A DNA stretch of 64,000 nucleotides from Epiperipatus broadwayi (taxonomy: Eukaryota; Onychophora; Udeonychophora; Euonychophora; Peripatidae). The notes under the pieces are model-generated. The model did no database searches. It was not told the origin of the DNA and was given only the letters and a program-made list of their open reading frames with translations. Where the stretch lies: positions 4,253,649 through 4,317,648 of the forward strand of contig JAQFVV010000049.1 of the NCBI GenBank assembly GCA_028023455.1, written 5' to 3'. Both the position numbers and the translations under genes were made by a program. This document shows, piece by piece, positions 1 through 13,566 of this stretch; the stretch's first letter is position 1; each line of letters starts with the position of its first letter.

Positions 1-3000
1 TAACACATTAACGATAAATGATACAATATAAACACAAACATCATAGTGATCCAAATGGCAACAGAAAATAATGAAATAATAATCACAAAACATATTTATA
101 ATTGATCTACATTGGCTATAGATTACAGTTCTTTCTGAGCTCATCTCATCTAGGATATACCTTGTCCCAACATCGGTACTCATATTCTAACAGCGGGAAC
201 AAATAATTTCTATATTATAGATTGTTAAATAAAATGTGTCAACTCGTGACTTATTAGTTTAAAATACCAATTTTTTTTTTTCTGAAGCAGAGCTTCATCA
301 GTACTAGTATTGCAATAAATATAATCATTATTAGAACAGTTAACTTTAGCCCTTATCAAATCAAATTAATATTTCTTTTCTCTCCACTAAAGAATTCACA
401 TATCTTAGAAATTACTCTAAATTTTGGTATTTAACTCATTTTATAAGTCGTTACTCCCCATAAACTTAATACTTAACTCCTATTCTATAATTTTATCATC
501 ATTTAAGAAGTTACATTCATGCACCCGCCCTTGTATTGCATACTATGTTCCCAACATGAGTTTCTTTACCATTGTCTTACCAGTCCAGTGGTGACTTACT
601 TCAGCATGAGCTGGATATAATTTGCATTGCTTGTCTGGGTTTGAATTATTAATCTTAAATTTAGAATAATTATCAGTTCAATAACAAGCTGCGAGTTAAG
701 CTCAACTACACTATACATCTATTTCTGAAATATGTTTTATTTATAATTCTCTAAAGCAAATAACTAGTCTCAACTAATACATAATGACCTGGCAAAAAAG
801 TAAACAATATTTAATTCAATCCATGGTAATAATAATAATACCCTCATAAGAGAAAATAAATCAAGAAACAACATCTTGGTGACAGCATAAACCTAAGTGT
901 GCCTTCTACCTGAGGCTGTAAGATATGTGAGGACCTTGTCACCACACATATAGAAAAGGGTATGCTAAATCACCACATACTACAATCATATAAGATATTT
1001 ATCTCTTATGAAGCAAACTAATAATGGAGCTGGGAATATATCCTCGATCTCTGAACACCTTCAAAGTTAAATACATCTAAATAAGAAAGAGAGAGCTATG
1101 CTCTAGCTCAACCTTCAAGGTAACAAGAACTAAGCACACCTCAGACAAACAAAAGTCATTTGCACTCTGACTTAAGGATATCATATTATTGATGTATGAA
1201 CTGATAATTTGAAAACTAGTCTAATGTGACTTAAGCACAAATTTTCATTAAAGCATTAATAATATAGACTAAGAAATAGGTATCATTTATTTAGACACAT
1301 CTTATCTTAACTCAACACCCTTTAGGGCATAGCAATCAAATACATTATATATATTTATATATATATATATATATATGAACTAATAAGCATGCAAACATTA
1401 ACTTTGAAACTATTAGCATAGCAATATTGTAAACCTCTTTCACATTCCATTTTCAAGCATTCCATAAAATATATGGGCTAAAGTGATTAAATACTGAACA
1501 ATATTAGGTTTTCTGTTCTAACTGTAACTTAATACTGAGACAAAATTTTAACACCTAATTAAAACATATAATACATGAAATTTAACACATAGCATAATAA
1601 ATATATAATAATGATAAGGATTTTTTTTTTACTTAAATTCGTTTATGCACACTGCCTCATTTGTGACTGTTCTCCCTTTGCAAAGTTTCTCCATGTTTTA
1701 ATAAACATATTTTATCCTAAGGAAGTAGATATATAGCCATCGCTTAGCAAATTTAAGGTATTCAGGTTGAAACTTTATTTGTGACAAAACAAATTTTGAA
1801 ATGCATATTTAATAACATAGTTAATCAGGATCCTGGCTCACTTATTAATTCATCCTAGAAAAGTATACATTTGCAATATCAATTATTCCATAGTCACTTG
1901 TTAGTGGGATTTAATTCCTCATTCTTTATTAATTGAATCATTTCCTGAGTTATTCCTTTTCTTTATTAGATTTTTTGACCAATTCAAATTAAATATTTAG
2001 CTTAGACTTGATGCTCATGATTGCACATTAATAACATCTTTCATAAGTCTTTCATACAATATTCCTTCCTTTCTTACTTCTATTTAGGTTATTCTGACAT
2101 GTATTCCCCAACTTGCTGTTAAAATTATCTTCATACAAGAACATAATTTTTTTTCTGATAAAAGCAATTAATCATAAGAATATACTGTTCAGATTTGGTT
2201 AAGTTTTTATCATCAATATAACAAAAATGCACAATTAAAGCTTTTGTTTTTTCAGTCTTTACCTATGCTTTATTAAACATATTCATACAAGAAACATTTT
2301 TGACAGAATAAATATCAATAAAAGTTTTTACCTAAAATATCTTGAACAGGGAAGAATTAGTTTGGATGCATTGTATTAGGCATGATTTACTAACTTCTGT
2401 TGTACTGGCAATTTCAATTATAATTAACTTCTGAATTAGATCCAGTGTGCTTAATTTAGTTGTTTAGGGACACATTTTATAATTACACTATACCTTTAAA
2501 TAATTCATAGGTCAGAAGATGGAAACCATCAAAGCATATAACCTTGCCTCCTCCCCCAAAAAAATGAAGCACAAAATTTAATTACATGCAAACACGACAT
2601 GAACAATTTAGAGAAGAGTCATCACCCCCAATGTATCATCCCTTTTATAAACTTTGATTGTCTATCATCCTCCAGCCTACCTACTTAATCTTTGACCCTT
2701 GGTATTAAGTGCTAATTGGCTCATTAAACATAATGGCGTGCTTGAAATTTTCCCACTCTAAGTAAAGAAAAAAGTCATAATAAATTGAGTGAAAAATTTT
2801 TACAATCAAAAGAGTAGACTAAAATTTTGATTTAAAATTTTTGAATGACTATAATTAGTGATTTACTTAAAATCAACATGAAACAACTGTTCTCTCAATC
2901 CCCTTTCCAATGATATATTGCATGATATATAAAATTGGGAATGGTTCGTATAATTAAAATTTTATATATCGCACACACACACATTTATTAATAATCTTCA

Positions 3001-3633
3001 CTATCTATGTGTAGCAAATTTCAAGTAGCCTTTAAACTATTTCATAGGTTTTTTTTTTAATTTTTTATAGCTATCCCCCTAAGTTAAATATTAAACAAGT
3101 GTTATTACAAGCAATTTAAATTTCCTTACCTTTTCATATATTAAACTTTCACTTTTCAAATAATATTATTTGTCCAATTCAACACTTAAGCCTTTATAAA
3201 TAAACATATTCCCAATTTTCCTGTAGGAACCTTATTCCCCTTCCATGTACTTAATACACTTATACATTAGACTTTTTCAATAAACTATAGACATAATTTT
3301 ATTTATATGTCATACAACCACTATACAAAATTTTAATTTCTTAAAAAAAAAATCTATTCTGAGTTTCATTTGATCTGCATTTCATCCATGAAAAAAAAAA
3401 TTTCTCAAACTGTTCAAAAATTAGCATTGCTCTCAACTCATCGATCTTTGGTTTCTTTGATCCAAACCAAAGGTCGCAATATATACATATGTATTTTCTA
3501 ATGAAAACCAGTTATCTTGTTGAAATATTGAAAGCAGTTGCAAGTAATTGTGTTTTACATTTATATATTTATACACTGCTTTAGAATTAGTTTATATATT
3601 TTTTTCTGTTTTAATATATATTCAGTCTAGACT
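1..3633. other. AT-rich non-coding stretch
   Basis: I see no gene here. Stops are dense in all frames and no conserved protein motif is visible. It contains a short (TA)n run near 1343-1376, several T homopolymers, and near its right end a repeat tail described separately. The DNA could be intergenic or intronic. Confidence 0.6.
3499..3565 (+). repeat. Dispersed repeat tail, copy 1
   Basis: This segment aligns by eye with 22706-22770. Both have ATGAAAAC, then a short variable stretch, then GTTGAAATATT and later GTAATTGTGT. The layout resembles the 3' untranslated end of a LINE or Penelope-like element. No coding part is attached, so it is a truncated fragment and the family is not identified. 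Confidence 0.4.
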
Positions 3634-3790
3634 AGTGTTTCCCAAAGTGGACAGTACCCCCCTAGTGGGTGATGAAGACTTCTAGGAGGATGATAGTGGG
3701 TTCAGAAGCATTTGGGGGCATTCAGGTGGTCTAGCCTTTTCTCCAGATGCACTGATCATCGGCTTTAACTTGCTCTCCAACTGTTAATTT
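3634..3790. mobile_element. hAT-like transposon end (fragment)
   Basis: The stretch begins AGTGTTTCCCAAAGTGG and continues into short G- and C-rich blocks around CCCCCCTAGTGGGTG, unlike its AT-rich surroundings. Ends of the CAGTGTTTCCCAAA type are characteristic of many animal hAT transposons. I did not find a matching inverted end elsewhere in the window, nor a recognisable transposase downstream. It is best read as a single preserved terminus of an old, broken copy. Confidence 0.4.
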
Positions 3791-6700
3791 TTTACGATTT
3801 TTGCCGATTTTATGGTTATTTTATAAATTGTTTATGTGCAAAAATATATAAAAAGAGGAGACAGTCAGAGTAATTGTAAATGTTATGCACATTTTTGATG
3901 GGGTTTTTTTCTCTATTAACAAGTTAAAAGGAATTTAGGTTATTATTGTATGGCTAATTTTAAATTTTACTAATAGATAGAAATGGTCATCCTGTGCATT
4001 ATATTTTTTGTTAAAAAAATAAAGTAATTTAAGGCCAATATCAGCTGAGATAATCTAAAAATTTGTCATATCTCATATTTTTTTTTTTTTTAATCTTTTG
4101 TAAAGATGAAAAAAGCTATTTCCATGGTATTAAAATTAGAAACTATATGTAACATGGAACTCCTTGAGGAATTAAAAAAACTCTGAATGAAAAATGTAAG
4201 AAGTGACAGATAAAAAGGTGTAAGAAGCTATATCAATTGCATTACGATTAATTGGAGATAATGACTGTAGTAGTGAAAGGTGGGTACTCAATTTCTATTG
4301 CTATAGGCATGCTATAAATGGATATTTTTCTCTTTCTACCAGTAATAAAAAGATAACATTATATTGCACAAATATTTTTTTTATTTGTAACATATAGATC
4401 AACACAGATTAACCTGGAATATGTTAATGTCTAACTACATATACATTATCAATTAATACAGAATCTCTATGAGTTAGTTACAGGCTGATTTAAGAATAAA
4501 AGGTCCTAAATTTGCTTTTAACAAAAAAATGTCATTTGTCATGGAGTTGACTTCGAACTTATAGATTTTCTATTTGCAAGCACAATTGATAACTTTTATA
4601 AAAAAAAAAAACTAGGTACCTACTTTATTTTATTATGTGAAATCTGTGTCTAGGGCTAAAAGTTGTAGTTAAAGAAGACTAGGATGGAGCAGACTAGTTT
4701 TCTCATTTTAAATGAGTTAAGTCTTTATATCTTTTACTCCCTACTGAATATGTAAAGAAGAGATTAACATTTCAATCTTATACAAGATGAAAATTTTAAG
4801 ACTTTTAACTTGAATAAACCAAAAAAAAAAAAAAGATAAGAATTATTAAATCAGTGTTGATTGTATAAAGCAAGAGATAGTGGTAATAATATAGCCAATA
4901 TTTTTCCAAAAAGTACAAGTACATCAAGTACATGCTCTTTGCTTAATTGAAGTCACTGCACAGATCTCATTTAAACAACCTTGCAGGTAATCTAAACTTT
5001 CAGAAAAACAAAATAGAAATAAATATGTACATGACTGTTTTGTTTTTCTGAAAGTTCGAATGATTGACGGAAAATGAGGTTGTTTTAGTCTTTAATTTGC
5101 TTGAAGTGACTTCACTTGAGTAAATTGTATGTCTTTGATGTCTTTACATATGTTAATAAAAGGTAAGTAATAAAACATTGATTTATATAATACACACCTG
5201 TGATCAAAAGATAAATTTGTATTTTTTGTTGAGTAGAATTGTTGCATAAGTGTGATTAAAAATAAATTACTGTTCTGGTGAGTCTGATACGTGTTTTGAT
5301 TAAAAAAATACTTTTGATGAAAGCTCTAAAAAATCATGTTATTGAATATGTGAATTTATATTGCATGCTGTATTGATTTTATTCCACATGCTTGGTTTAA
5401 TTAATTGAAACAATTTATTAAGATTGAAAGTTGTATAAAGATATTAGATAAATCTAATGCTTAAAACAATGGTACCTTGTGGGTTACACGATCTTTGAAA
5501 GTCTTAAAATATAAAAGATGTTAATACTGCATAACTTCTTCTAAAAAAATATTGTCGGATAGATAATAGATTGGTACAATTCTGGTTAGTTGCGATTGAA
5601 ACTGTTTTTATTTACATTTTTTTTTTTTTTTAGAAAAATTGATAATTATTTTTTTAAAAGCAACTCTCATATTGTGTTAAATTTAATTAGTTATAATGTT
5701 TTAAACTGATAATCGATCATGCAAAAGTAGATTTAATGGCAGACTTAGATGATCATTATTTCCACATTTGAATTCTATGCCCCCACTGATCTAAGGAAAT
5801 AGTGAGGAAAATGGTCTGAAAATTTGGATATTATAGAATATTCCCATCCAGTGACTACAGATAATCCAAATTTGCAGTAAGTAGCTTTAGAGTAGGTTAA
5901 GAGACTTGCTTTTAAATATGAATACTAACAGACATGCTGTCAGATTTTTGAGGGCAGTCTATTATTGCAATTTACAACAACAGAAATGGCAGAAAAGATT
6001 TCTGACATTTTTATGATATCATTGTTATAGACTGCCTCTAAAATGCTTGCAACAGTATTATAGAGCATAAATGGATGACTATTTTTATATTTTTGAGTCA
6101 TTCATTAAGGCCAAAGAATCTAATAGTCAAGGGATTGATCATAATTAATTCAGGGCAATGTGTTTAATGGTTTTCTAGGAGAAAAATTAGATGTACTTAA
6201 GTAGCTTAATTTAAAAATAAAAATATGAAATTTGGAACAAATGAAATTTCGTGATTCTTTATAAAGGTAAAAGTTGAATATTGAAGAAAGATAAGAAAAT
6301 TGCTAATGCATTTACTGTGGTTTTTGAGAAAAATTATGTGAAAGGTAAGTAAATGAATTGCATTATATTAGAAAACTTGCTTGATGTATGATGTTGAAAA
6401 TGTATTATTTTGGATGTATATAAGTAATTGAATGATTTACTGCTCAAGAGTGCATATGTAGTTTAAACATTGGGAATAACAAATCTTAAGCCATGATCCA
6501 CAGATCCAAAGCTGAAGAGTCAATCACTCTATTATGCCATTAAACTATAAATGGGAATATTGTAAGAAGATTTAACACAATACAGGATATAATAATTCAT
6601 GGAAATTAGTGTGCTTAAATAGCCAGAAATATCAAATACATGTCAAACTATTTTGAGAAAAATATTACTTGTATGATTCACTAAGTTATAACTTTTCTTA

Positions 6701-7098
6701 AACAATGTAAATTGACTTTCTAATACTGGATGCTATGATGAGAAAATCTTAATATTTACATAATTTTAATTGAGCTTAGTGCTTTCAATACCCTCTTGGT
6801 ATCACATTCATATTGTATTCAGTGTAAAGAGAATATCAAAAGTTTTAAGCGCAATTAAGCTGTCCTTATTAAGTCCCACTACTAGAAAGTCAATTTACTT
6901 ATATGATTATTAAATAATGAGTTTGACTTAATGGATTTAACAGTATAAAATAATGGATTCAATACATATAAATTTTATATCTTCTCCATATTAGTAAAAG
7001 CTGCATTATATTCCAGAGATATTTTTATTTTATTTTATAAAAAATATTTTCACTTATAAACCAGCTCAAATTAATCTGAAACTTTTACTTTCTGTATG
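3791..7098. other. AT-rich non-coding stretch
   Basis: No protein-coding signal is recognised. The only clear structure is the foldback around 4945-5110. The segment might include decayed interior of the hAT-like element whose end lies at 3634, but no transposase motif could be read. Confidence 0.5.
4995..5056. repeat. Inverted repeat with 19-bp perfect arms
   Basis: AACTTTCAGAAAAACAAAA at 4995-5013 is exactly reverse-complemented at 5038-5056, with a 24-bp loop. Pairing continues imperfectly outward: AACAACCT and GAAGTCACT occur on both sides in opposite orientation, giving a larger foldback of about 4945-5110. This suits a small foldback/MITE-type element. Confidence 0.7.
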
Positions 7099-7115
7099 AT
7101 AATAATTAAATGTCT

Positions 7116-7222
7116 TGCATTGGTGGTTGAGAGGTCAGTGCGACTGCTTTGCACTTGCAGGCAGTTGCCCGGGTTGCGGGTTCGCGTCCCGGCCGATGCT
7201 ATGACATTTAAAAAAAGTAATA
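7116..7222 (+). mobile_element. tRNA-derived SINE with 17-bp target-site duplication
   Basis: The element begins GCATTGGTGGTTGAGAGGTC and has a tRNA-like fold: GCATTGG pairs with CCGATGC as an acceptor-like stem, and GGGTTCGCGTCCC is a good RNA polymerase III B box. The middle resembles an alanine tRNA anticodon arm (TGCTTTGCAC) but has extra bases, so it is not a functional tRNA. It ends in an A-rich tail. The direct repeat ATAATAATTAAATGTCT flanks it exactly at 7099-7115 and 7223-7239. That is typical of LINE-assisted retroposition and implies a fairly young insertion. Confidence 0.85.
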
Positions 7223-7239
7223 ATAATAATTAAATGTCT

Positions 7240-9009
7240 ATTGTATTTTTTTATTTTGCTCATTGCTCTAAAAACTTTATTTAGTATCCCTTATTTAATG
7301 TTTAGAAATATGATGGAAAGGATAGCAAGATCATAGAACAGATCAATAAGTTCTACAGTTTACTTAAATGATGCTATAGACTGGGCATAAGAATACAAAA
7401 TCATACCTTTATTGAATTAGAAATGGTAAAACAAATTAATGATTATCCTCAGAAGTATTTTATTGTGAGCTTGAATGTAGTTGACATTGCAATAACAAAT
7501 CTATTTATATCATGAAGGTTATCTCAAAATGTTTTCCTGAAGGTTTGTGAGGGATGATATATTAGTTGTACTTATATAGTGAACTATTTTCAATATTATA
7601 TAATGGAAATATTCTTATATATAAATACAATTATCTCAAAATCATTCTAAAAAATGCAATTTCACTGTTTACATTAAGAAAATATGGCCAAGGTTAGAAT
7701 ACAATTGCTCTAATTAGAGTTATAAAAATCCTTCAAATGGAAAAGTTTTCCTCATAAAATAAAAGTTAGTATCCATCAGTATGTTAATCTATTTGTGTGG
7801 CTCATGGATTATTTGTATACATGTATTAAATAATCTCCACACATTCTTTTGAAATCATATGATTAAAGGCGCAATAAAAGACAAATGAGGCTTGAGTCAT
7901 ATGCTATCAAAAGAATCTGTAGATGTAATTTTATGCATTTATAAAGATATTACCTATGGGAAAGAAAAATGTAAATAAATCCTTGTGTGTGTATATGTTT
8001 AATTTGAAAATTGGATATATTAATTTTTAACAGAAGTTTAAAGTTTATATCAGGCTAAAGATAGTCTCTAGTTTAACAAATGATTGGTAATAATCATTAC
8101 GATATTTATCTAGATTGGGATGTGTCAAAGTTGTGATTGACACTTGTATAACTAAATGTAACAATTATTTGTATAGTTATCACAAAATTCGTCTCTAGTT
8201 TAGTATTATTGTTATATCATCTTTTTATCCTTTGAATTGGAATGGCCATATTCATTTGTGACTGGTTACCGTTGATGATGATGATTATACACATTCAAAG
8301 GATTAAATAATTTTACTATTTTATTTTTATTCACGCATTTCTATAGTCAAAAAACAAATTGTACCTAATGAGTGAAGAATTTGTAATGTTCATATTTATT
8401 TTTTAATGTATCAAATAACTTTTATTATGATTTTAAAAGAACTGTCGTTCATTAAAAATTATTCACTCCAAATTGAAAGTAGAAACTTGATTGTTAGTAT
8501 TAGAAAAGTGTGACAAATGTTAAATGTTTTAAGTAATTATATAAATGAAAAGTGTTTGAAGTTATCTATGTTTTAACTTTTCAGTGACACAATAAATGTC
8601 ATTAACATTGCTTTTTTTAATTACCATGCTTCTCTGTTTAATAATTAATTTACTTGTTTTTATTTTCATTTCATTTTTTTAAATATTTCGCAAAGCTTAA
8701 ACTGACAAATACTTTAATGAATTTGCTTTTATCTTCTTAAAATAATGTGTTCGTTAAAAAAGAAAAAAAAAGAATTTGAATAATTAATAAAAATTAAAAT
8801 GATGATGTATATATAGTGCTTATATATATACATTAATATACATTTTGCTGAGATAGCGGACAGTTCTCAGATTTTGTTTTATATAGCAAGATTTTAGCTA
8901 ATTAAACAGTCATTTACTTGTTGGTCAGACAATGGGTGTTAGAATATGTAAAGTATGTCAAGTACATACATAGTAGTCAAGATTATTTATCAAAATTACT
9001 TTTAATTGT
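7240..9009. other. AT-rich non-coding stretch
   Basis: No coding region, RNA gene or clear repeat boundary could be supported here. It shows only AT-rich sequence, short homopolymers and small (TA)n runs. Confidence 0.5.
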
Positions 9010-9429
9010 ATTAGCACAGACTTTCACATGAACCACCACTCTCCACACTATCTCATAACACTGATACACTTGAACACATATATGTTGAAAAGATAAATAA
9101 TCACCAATATACGTATTTCATGCTAAACCAGCAATCATCAGTTGGTCCAGATTACCATCTCTACACATATATGCCATAAGTGCTCAGATATATATTAAGA
9201 TAGCCAATCCTCACACTTTAATGAACAGGCTTCAATCTACTCCACACTCCAACTCTTCAACCGTCCATCCAATTGAAAATCTGATGATGGAATGCTCAAA
9301 AACCACCCTGAGGCCGAGATTCTTGTCACACCCATGTTGACCTAAGGACAATCTGACCCCTCATGTACAGGACATAATCCATTTTAATACATATACAAAG
9401 GATGGGCAGACATCTCTACTATGTAATAA
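9010..9429 (-). repeat. Dispersed repeat family B, copy 1 (minus)
   Basis: This roughly 420-bp block is the inverse of much of 20400-20800. Shared landmarks on the minus strand are GTCTGCCCATC, CAACATGGGT, a run over 'ccagattttcaat' and CCAACTGATGATT. Shorter relatives lie at 51894-52181 and 53482-53645. No ORF is conserved across copies, which points to a non-coding retroposon or the 3' part of a larger element. The family is not identified. Confidence 0.7.
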
Positions 9430-9517
9430 CTGAAACACACAGGCTTATTAAATACTTGTGTCTATATATGTAATATCATATATAGACACAAGTATTTAAT
9501 AAGCTTGGGTGTTTCAG
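9430..9517. repeat. Hairpin at the end of the family B repeat
   Basis: Arms of about 41 bp (9430-9470 and 9477-9517) are near-perfect inverse complements centred on about 6 bp. The core CTTATTAAATACTTGTGTC pairs fully. A related, incomplete version (AGGCTTATTATACACCTGTG) precedes the family B copy at 51894. The hairpin is therefore part of the repeat family and not a host terminator. Confidence 0.75.
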
Positions 9518-12500
9518 TTTTTAATTGTATTGTATATTCCATGGTAGGGTTAAAAAAGGCATATGGTTTTATTCCTTGGAAGTGCATAAGAAGTTTGAAT
9601 GCCAGATTTGAAAGAGACAGAATCTACTCAGGAATCTCTGGACACCAACTTAGATGCTCTACCTACTGTGCCAAACCTCACAGAGCATGGTAGTGTTGAT
9701 GAAAAAGAATATGACTGCTTTGCATCAATTGATATGTATTAGAGCATTAGCACTGTTGATATTTTAGCACAATGACAGGATGGCAGATCCAAGAAGTACA
9801 AGTTATGATTTAAATCTCATTTGAATAAAATAAAAATAGTTAAAATAATTTACTAGTATTGTGGTCAACTTGGTTCTTAAATATATGAATGCCATCTGAT
9901 CTTCTGAGCAAACTATTCACGTGATTATTTTGTGTTTATATATCAGTGCAGTTCAAATAAATTTCTCACTTGAACTGAAGAATGAATTTGAAAGTATTCA
10001 TCCATGATTCTAATTGAGGCAACTATACACTAAAGATAGAAGAAAAATGGTATGTATTTTTGATGTAGTTAAATAATTTAGTGTTAGACCAAATATTTTA
10101 TATATGCTGTATAACACTGAGAATTCAAATAGTGATATATCTTATGACAGAAACATATTACCCTGTTTGAATATAATGTTTTCTGCATTGTTCCTCACTT
10201 AGGCTAAACTCGATTTGCAATATAATCAGAGACCATCTTCTAGTTGTTTAGGAAAAAAAAGTATTTACAAATATTTTTATATCAATAGTTATAGAATTCA
10301 TTCAGTTTTAAGAGAATATTCTAAATGAAAGTCTATAGAGTCTTCTTACAGAAGGCTAAGTAATTTGTAACCACATCTAGTGAAAAATTATGGAACTAAA
10401 TCCCCCAAAATTACAACTTTATAATTTTTAGCACTATATTATCAATTGTCAATTTTTAACTCTATAAGCATTTTTAAGATATTCTTAATTTACAAAAGAA
10501 TCTCCCATTCTTGTGCCATCTAGTAAGATCTTGATTAATTAGTAATAATCAGATATATATATAAAATCCTTATTCTTAGTATTTAAATAACCATTTACAG
10601 AACTGTCATTGGCTTATGTTTTTATCAGTGAGGTCTGAGAATAAATTTGAAATGAATGCTGACTGTCATTGATCAATTAGGTTTTACTCTGTATTACATG
10701 CCCAACTAAATATTGAAATTCAAATCAACTTAAGATTTAAGGCTTGGTTGATTATATGGATTTGAACCCAGTTAAGTAAATATTCAGTAGTTGTAAGCAT
10801 CTTATTCTATTGGCTAATAATATGTATCAAAAGCCAAAATTCAGTCTAAGGATAAAAATTTACTTATTAAGAATAAACACACATTATTCAAGCCAACATC
10901 ACCATTTGGATTTTGAGGCACTGGGCACAGATATGGAATGGATCTTCCAGTAAATAAATAAATAGTCTTTAATAATATAAGAAAGGAACATATATGACAT
11001 TTATTCTTATCTAAATAGTAATACTTAATTTATTAACATTAATATAATTATATATATAATTTTATTTTCCTTGCTTTAATTGCAGCAAATTTTTCCATTA
11101 TCTCACTTAATTTTAAGTCTTTGCATAATTAATTTTTCTATGGAATGCTACATTAGGTTGGATAGTCTTTCTTGTGCCATTGTGGATCTTAAATAGTTTT
11201 TTATTATTTTAAAAAAACTACATTCAAACTCACACAGTGATTATTGGAATTGTTAATAAAATTCTTAAGATTATACTTAAAATTGGAAAATGCATTTTTT
11301 GTTTGGTGAATTTTTTAAGGCATTCTAATGGATATCAATCACATATGCCATCACAGAAAATATTACAGAACACTTGATGGTAAAAATGTACAAATAATAT
11401 GAGCACAGATGAAATCCAAAATTTAAACAATTAGAAAACTGCTATACAAAATGTTCTCAGATAATTAATGGTCAACATCCATCCATCATTGAATGTGCCA
11501 ATGTGAATAGTATTTCTAGATGGACTGGGCAAATGGCATTTTTCCTCTGCCACAACCATTAGCTTCAGCCAATGGTGTGCAACTATTCAGTCACAAACTG
11601 CCAGCTATTTGTCTTATTACAAAAACATTCAAATGGTGAGTCATTTGGAAATTCAGTGTGCTTTATTTCAAAAGCAAGCTTTAGCTCTATGTATAAAATC
11701 TTCCATTAAATGTTAGTCTCTCAGTCTATTTTATTAATGCATAATATATATATTGTGTTGTTGGTTAAAATAAGATAGCTCAGTGTGGACCCTGGGCTTA
11801 TGCCCGATTGATTGACCTTACAGACAATACTGACTCATGATTATGTTAAATGGTATTAGAGCAGAGAGCTGATTCTATGTTATATTGTTTTAAATTGTAA
11901 TTTGATGATTCATTATTATTAACATTTCTAGCTAGGAATGTATGTTGACTATAATTATTGAATATATGAATATAGTCACTGAATTATTCAAGAAGGTTGA
12001 CTTGAGTTTCAGTCTGATTTGAATTTCAAATTTTTGACTTAATAGGCATTTCTTTAAACTTTAAATTCCAGGGTTCAATGATAAAAATAAAACTCACAAA
12101 GCCCCTTTGATTACAGGGATTAAAATTCTAAGCAGTAAGATTTTATATATATGTGATCACTGATTTCTTACGTTTATGCTAATGTATTAAAGCAATGAGT
12201 TGCATCACTATGAAATTTTTTCAGATTTGACATGTATCCCTTTAAAACTTGTAGTAAATTCTGAGAAAATTTCTCAGCCTAATTTCTGTTATTATACATA
12301 TTTGATTTAATAAACACATATTCATCAAGTGAGCTGAAGATTTATACAGAAACAATAATCAAAATTATTTATTTATATATCCTAATCACATTCAGTTCCG
12401 TTTTGCAGCTCAAAAGATTTTAGCATTGAACTTACATATAGAGACTATTCAACTCAGCCATTTCTTAATATTCATATTTCATAGTAAGTGGAATTATCTT

Positions 12501-12955
12501 ATACACAATATTAATGACTTTATGTATTGATTATTCTCTCTATATAAGACTATTTCTAAAAAAAAAACATACACTTCAAAATCAAATTGGATATAATTAT
12601 AACATATAATAATGTGGTGACATGTATTTGTGTGGATGCTGATGTTAAAAATCTCAATGATATCTGATGATCAGAAGCTTTCTAGATGAAATATATATAG
12701 AGAGAGATTTCGTCTAGAAACAATAAACAAAAGTTTACCATTCACTAATCTATTTTTAAAAATAGCCTGTGCAAATTTAATATACGACGATTAAGTGCTG
12801 AAATATCAATTAATCTCCACGGTTTTACACCTGGCTAAAATAATTTCTCCTAACTTAGGACATGACTAAGACCAAGTATTAAAGCCATTGTTACATAATT
12901 AATTGCATATATACTAATTAAATAACTGCAACTGCATTCATAATTAAGTTCATAG
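9518..12955. other. AT-rich non-coding stretch
   Basis: No supported gene. A short SINE-like fragment may lie near 11775 (GATAGCTCAGTGTGG resembles a tRNA A box), but no B box or boundary could be confirmed. A small palindrome around 12681-12720 (TCTAGATGAAAT / ATTTCGTCTAGA) is the only other local structure. Confidence 0.5.
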
Positions 12956-12959
12956 TATC

Positions 12960-13500
12960 CTGTTTATCAAATGAGAAACTTTTTTTTTTTTTATCTATTT
13001 AGTATTTTTGGATAAATTATTTATTATATTTAATTGTAACTTAAATCAATGTCAATCAGTTTAAATTAAAAATAATATAAATTTTACATTAAAATCATTA
13101 TTTTTCAAAAATTGTATATTTTTTGAAATTACGGATTTAAATAAACATTATTAATTTGGAATAATAATATTTATGCTCTTAAAGAATAACATTCTATTTA
13201 ATGTTAGAACATATTCTACATTTTTTATATAATTTTCCAAATACCCATTTATAAATTATTAATTCTAGACAATAATTACTTCTGTCTTTCTCAAATTTCT
13301 TAATTTTTCTATCACGTATCTGAGATGAATAACCAATTAGATGTGCATTCATTGCTCAACCTTTCCTTCTAATTAAAAATAAGACACTAATTACAGGATT
13401 GCACATTTTATTTAATTTTACATATGCCTTTGCTACATTTTAAAATAAGAAAATGATTATTTATATTATGTTAGCTTAAAATTCAATCATAGACACACAG
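12960..13500. repeat. Dispersed repeat family A, copy 1
   Basis: This block aligns with 18396-18713 and then, after a transposon insertion, with 19758-19965. Shared landmarks in the same order are GGATAAATTATTTA, AAAATCATTATTTTT, TTTATAAATNATTAATTCTAGA, and finally TAGCTTAAAA followed by ACAGNCATATATGAT. No coding potential is visible. The copies are diverged, so this is an old repeat. Confidence 0.65.
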
Positions 13501-13533
13501 TCATATATGATAGTCACGTTCTGCACAATCACA

Positions 13534-13534
13534 A

Positions 13535-13565
<31 letters not shown>
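13534..13565. repeat. Compound (TC)n(TA)n microsatellite
   Basis: A (TC)n run passes directly into a (TA)n run. It sits exactly at the outer end of the left Penelope-like arm, a common position for simple repeats next to a retroelement 3' end. Confidence 0.85.

Positions 13566-13566
<1 letters not shown>

Noticed and set aside
4100-6500. hAT transposase body next to the 3634 terminus
   Set aside because: I looked for BED-finger and C-terminal dimerisation motifs and could not support any.
7116-7222. Functional tRNA-Ala gene
   Set aside because: Acceptor-like and T-arm pairing exist, but the anticodon arm is enlarged and the unit has an A tail and target duplication, so it is a SINE.
9505-9693. 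62-codon plus ORF
   Set aside because: Begins inside a hairpin belonging to repeat family B and shows no domain; no evidence of coding.
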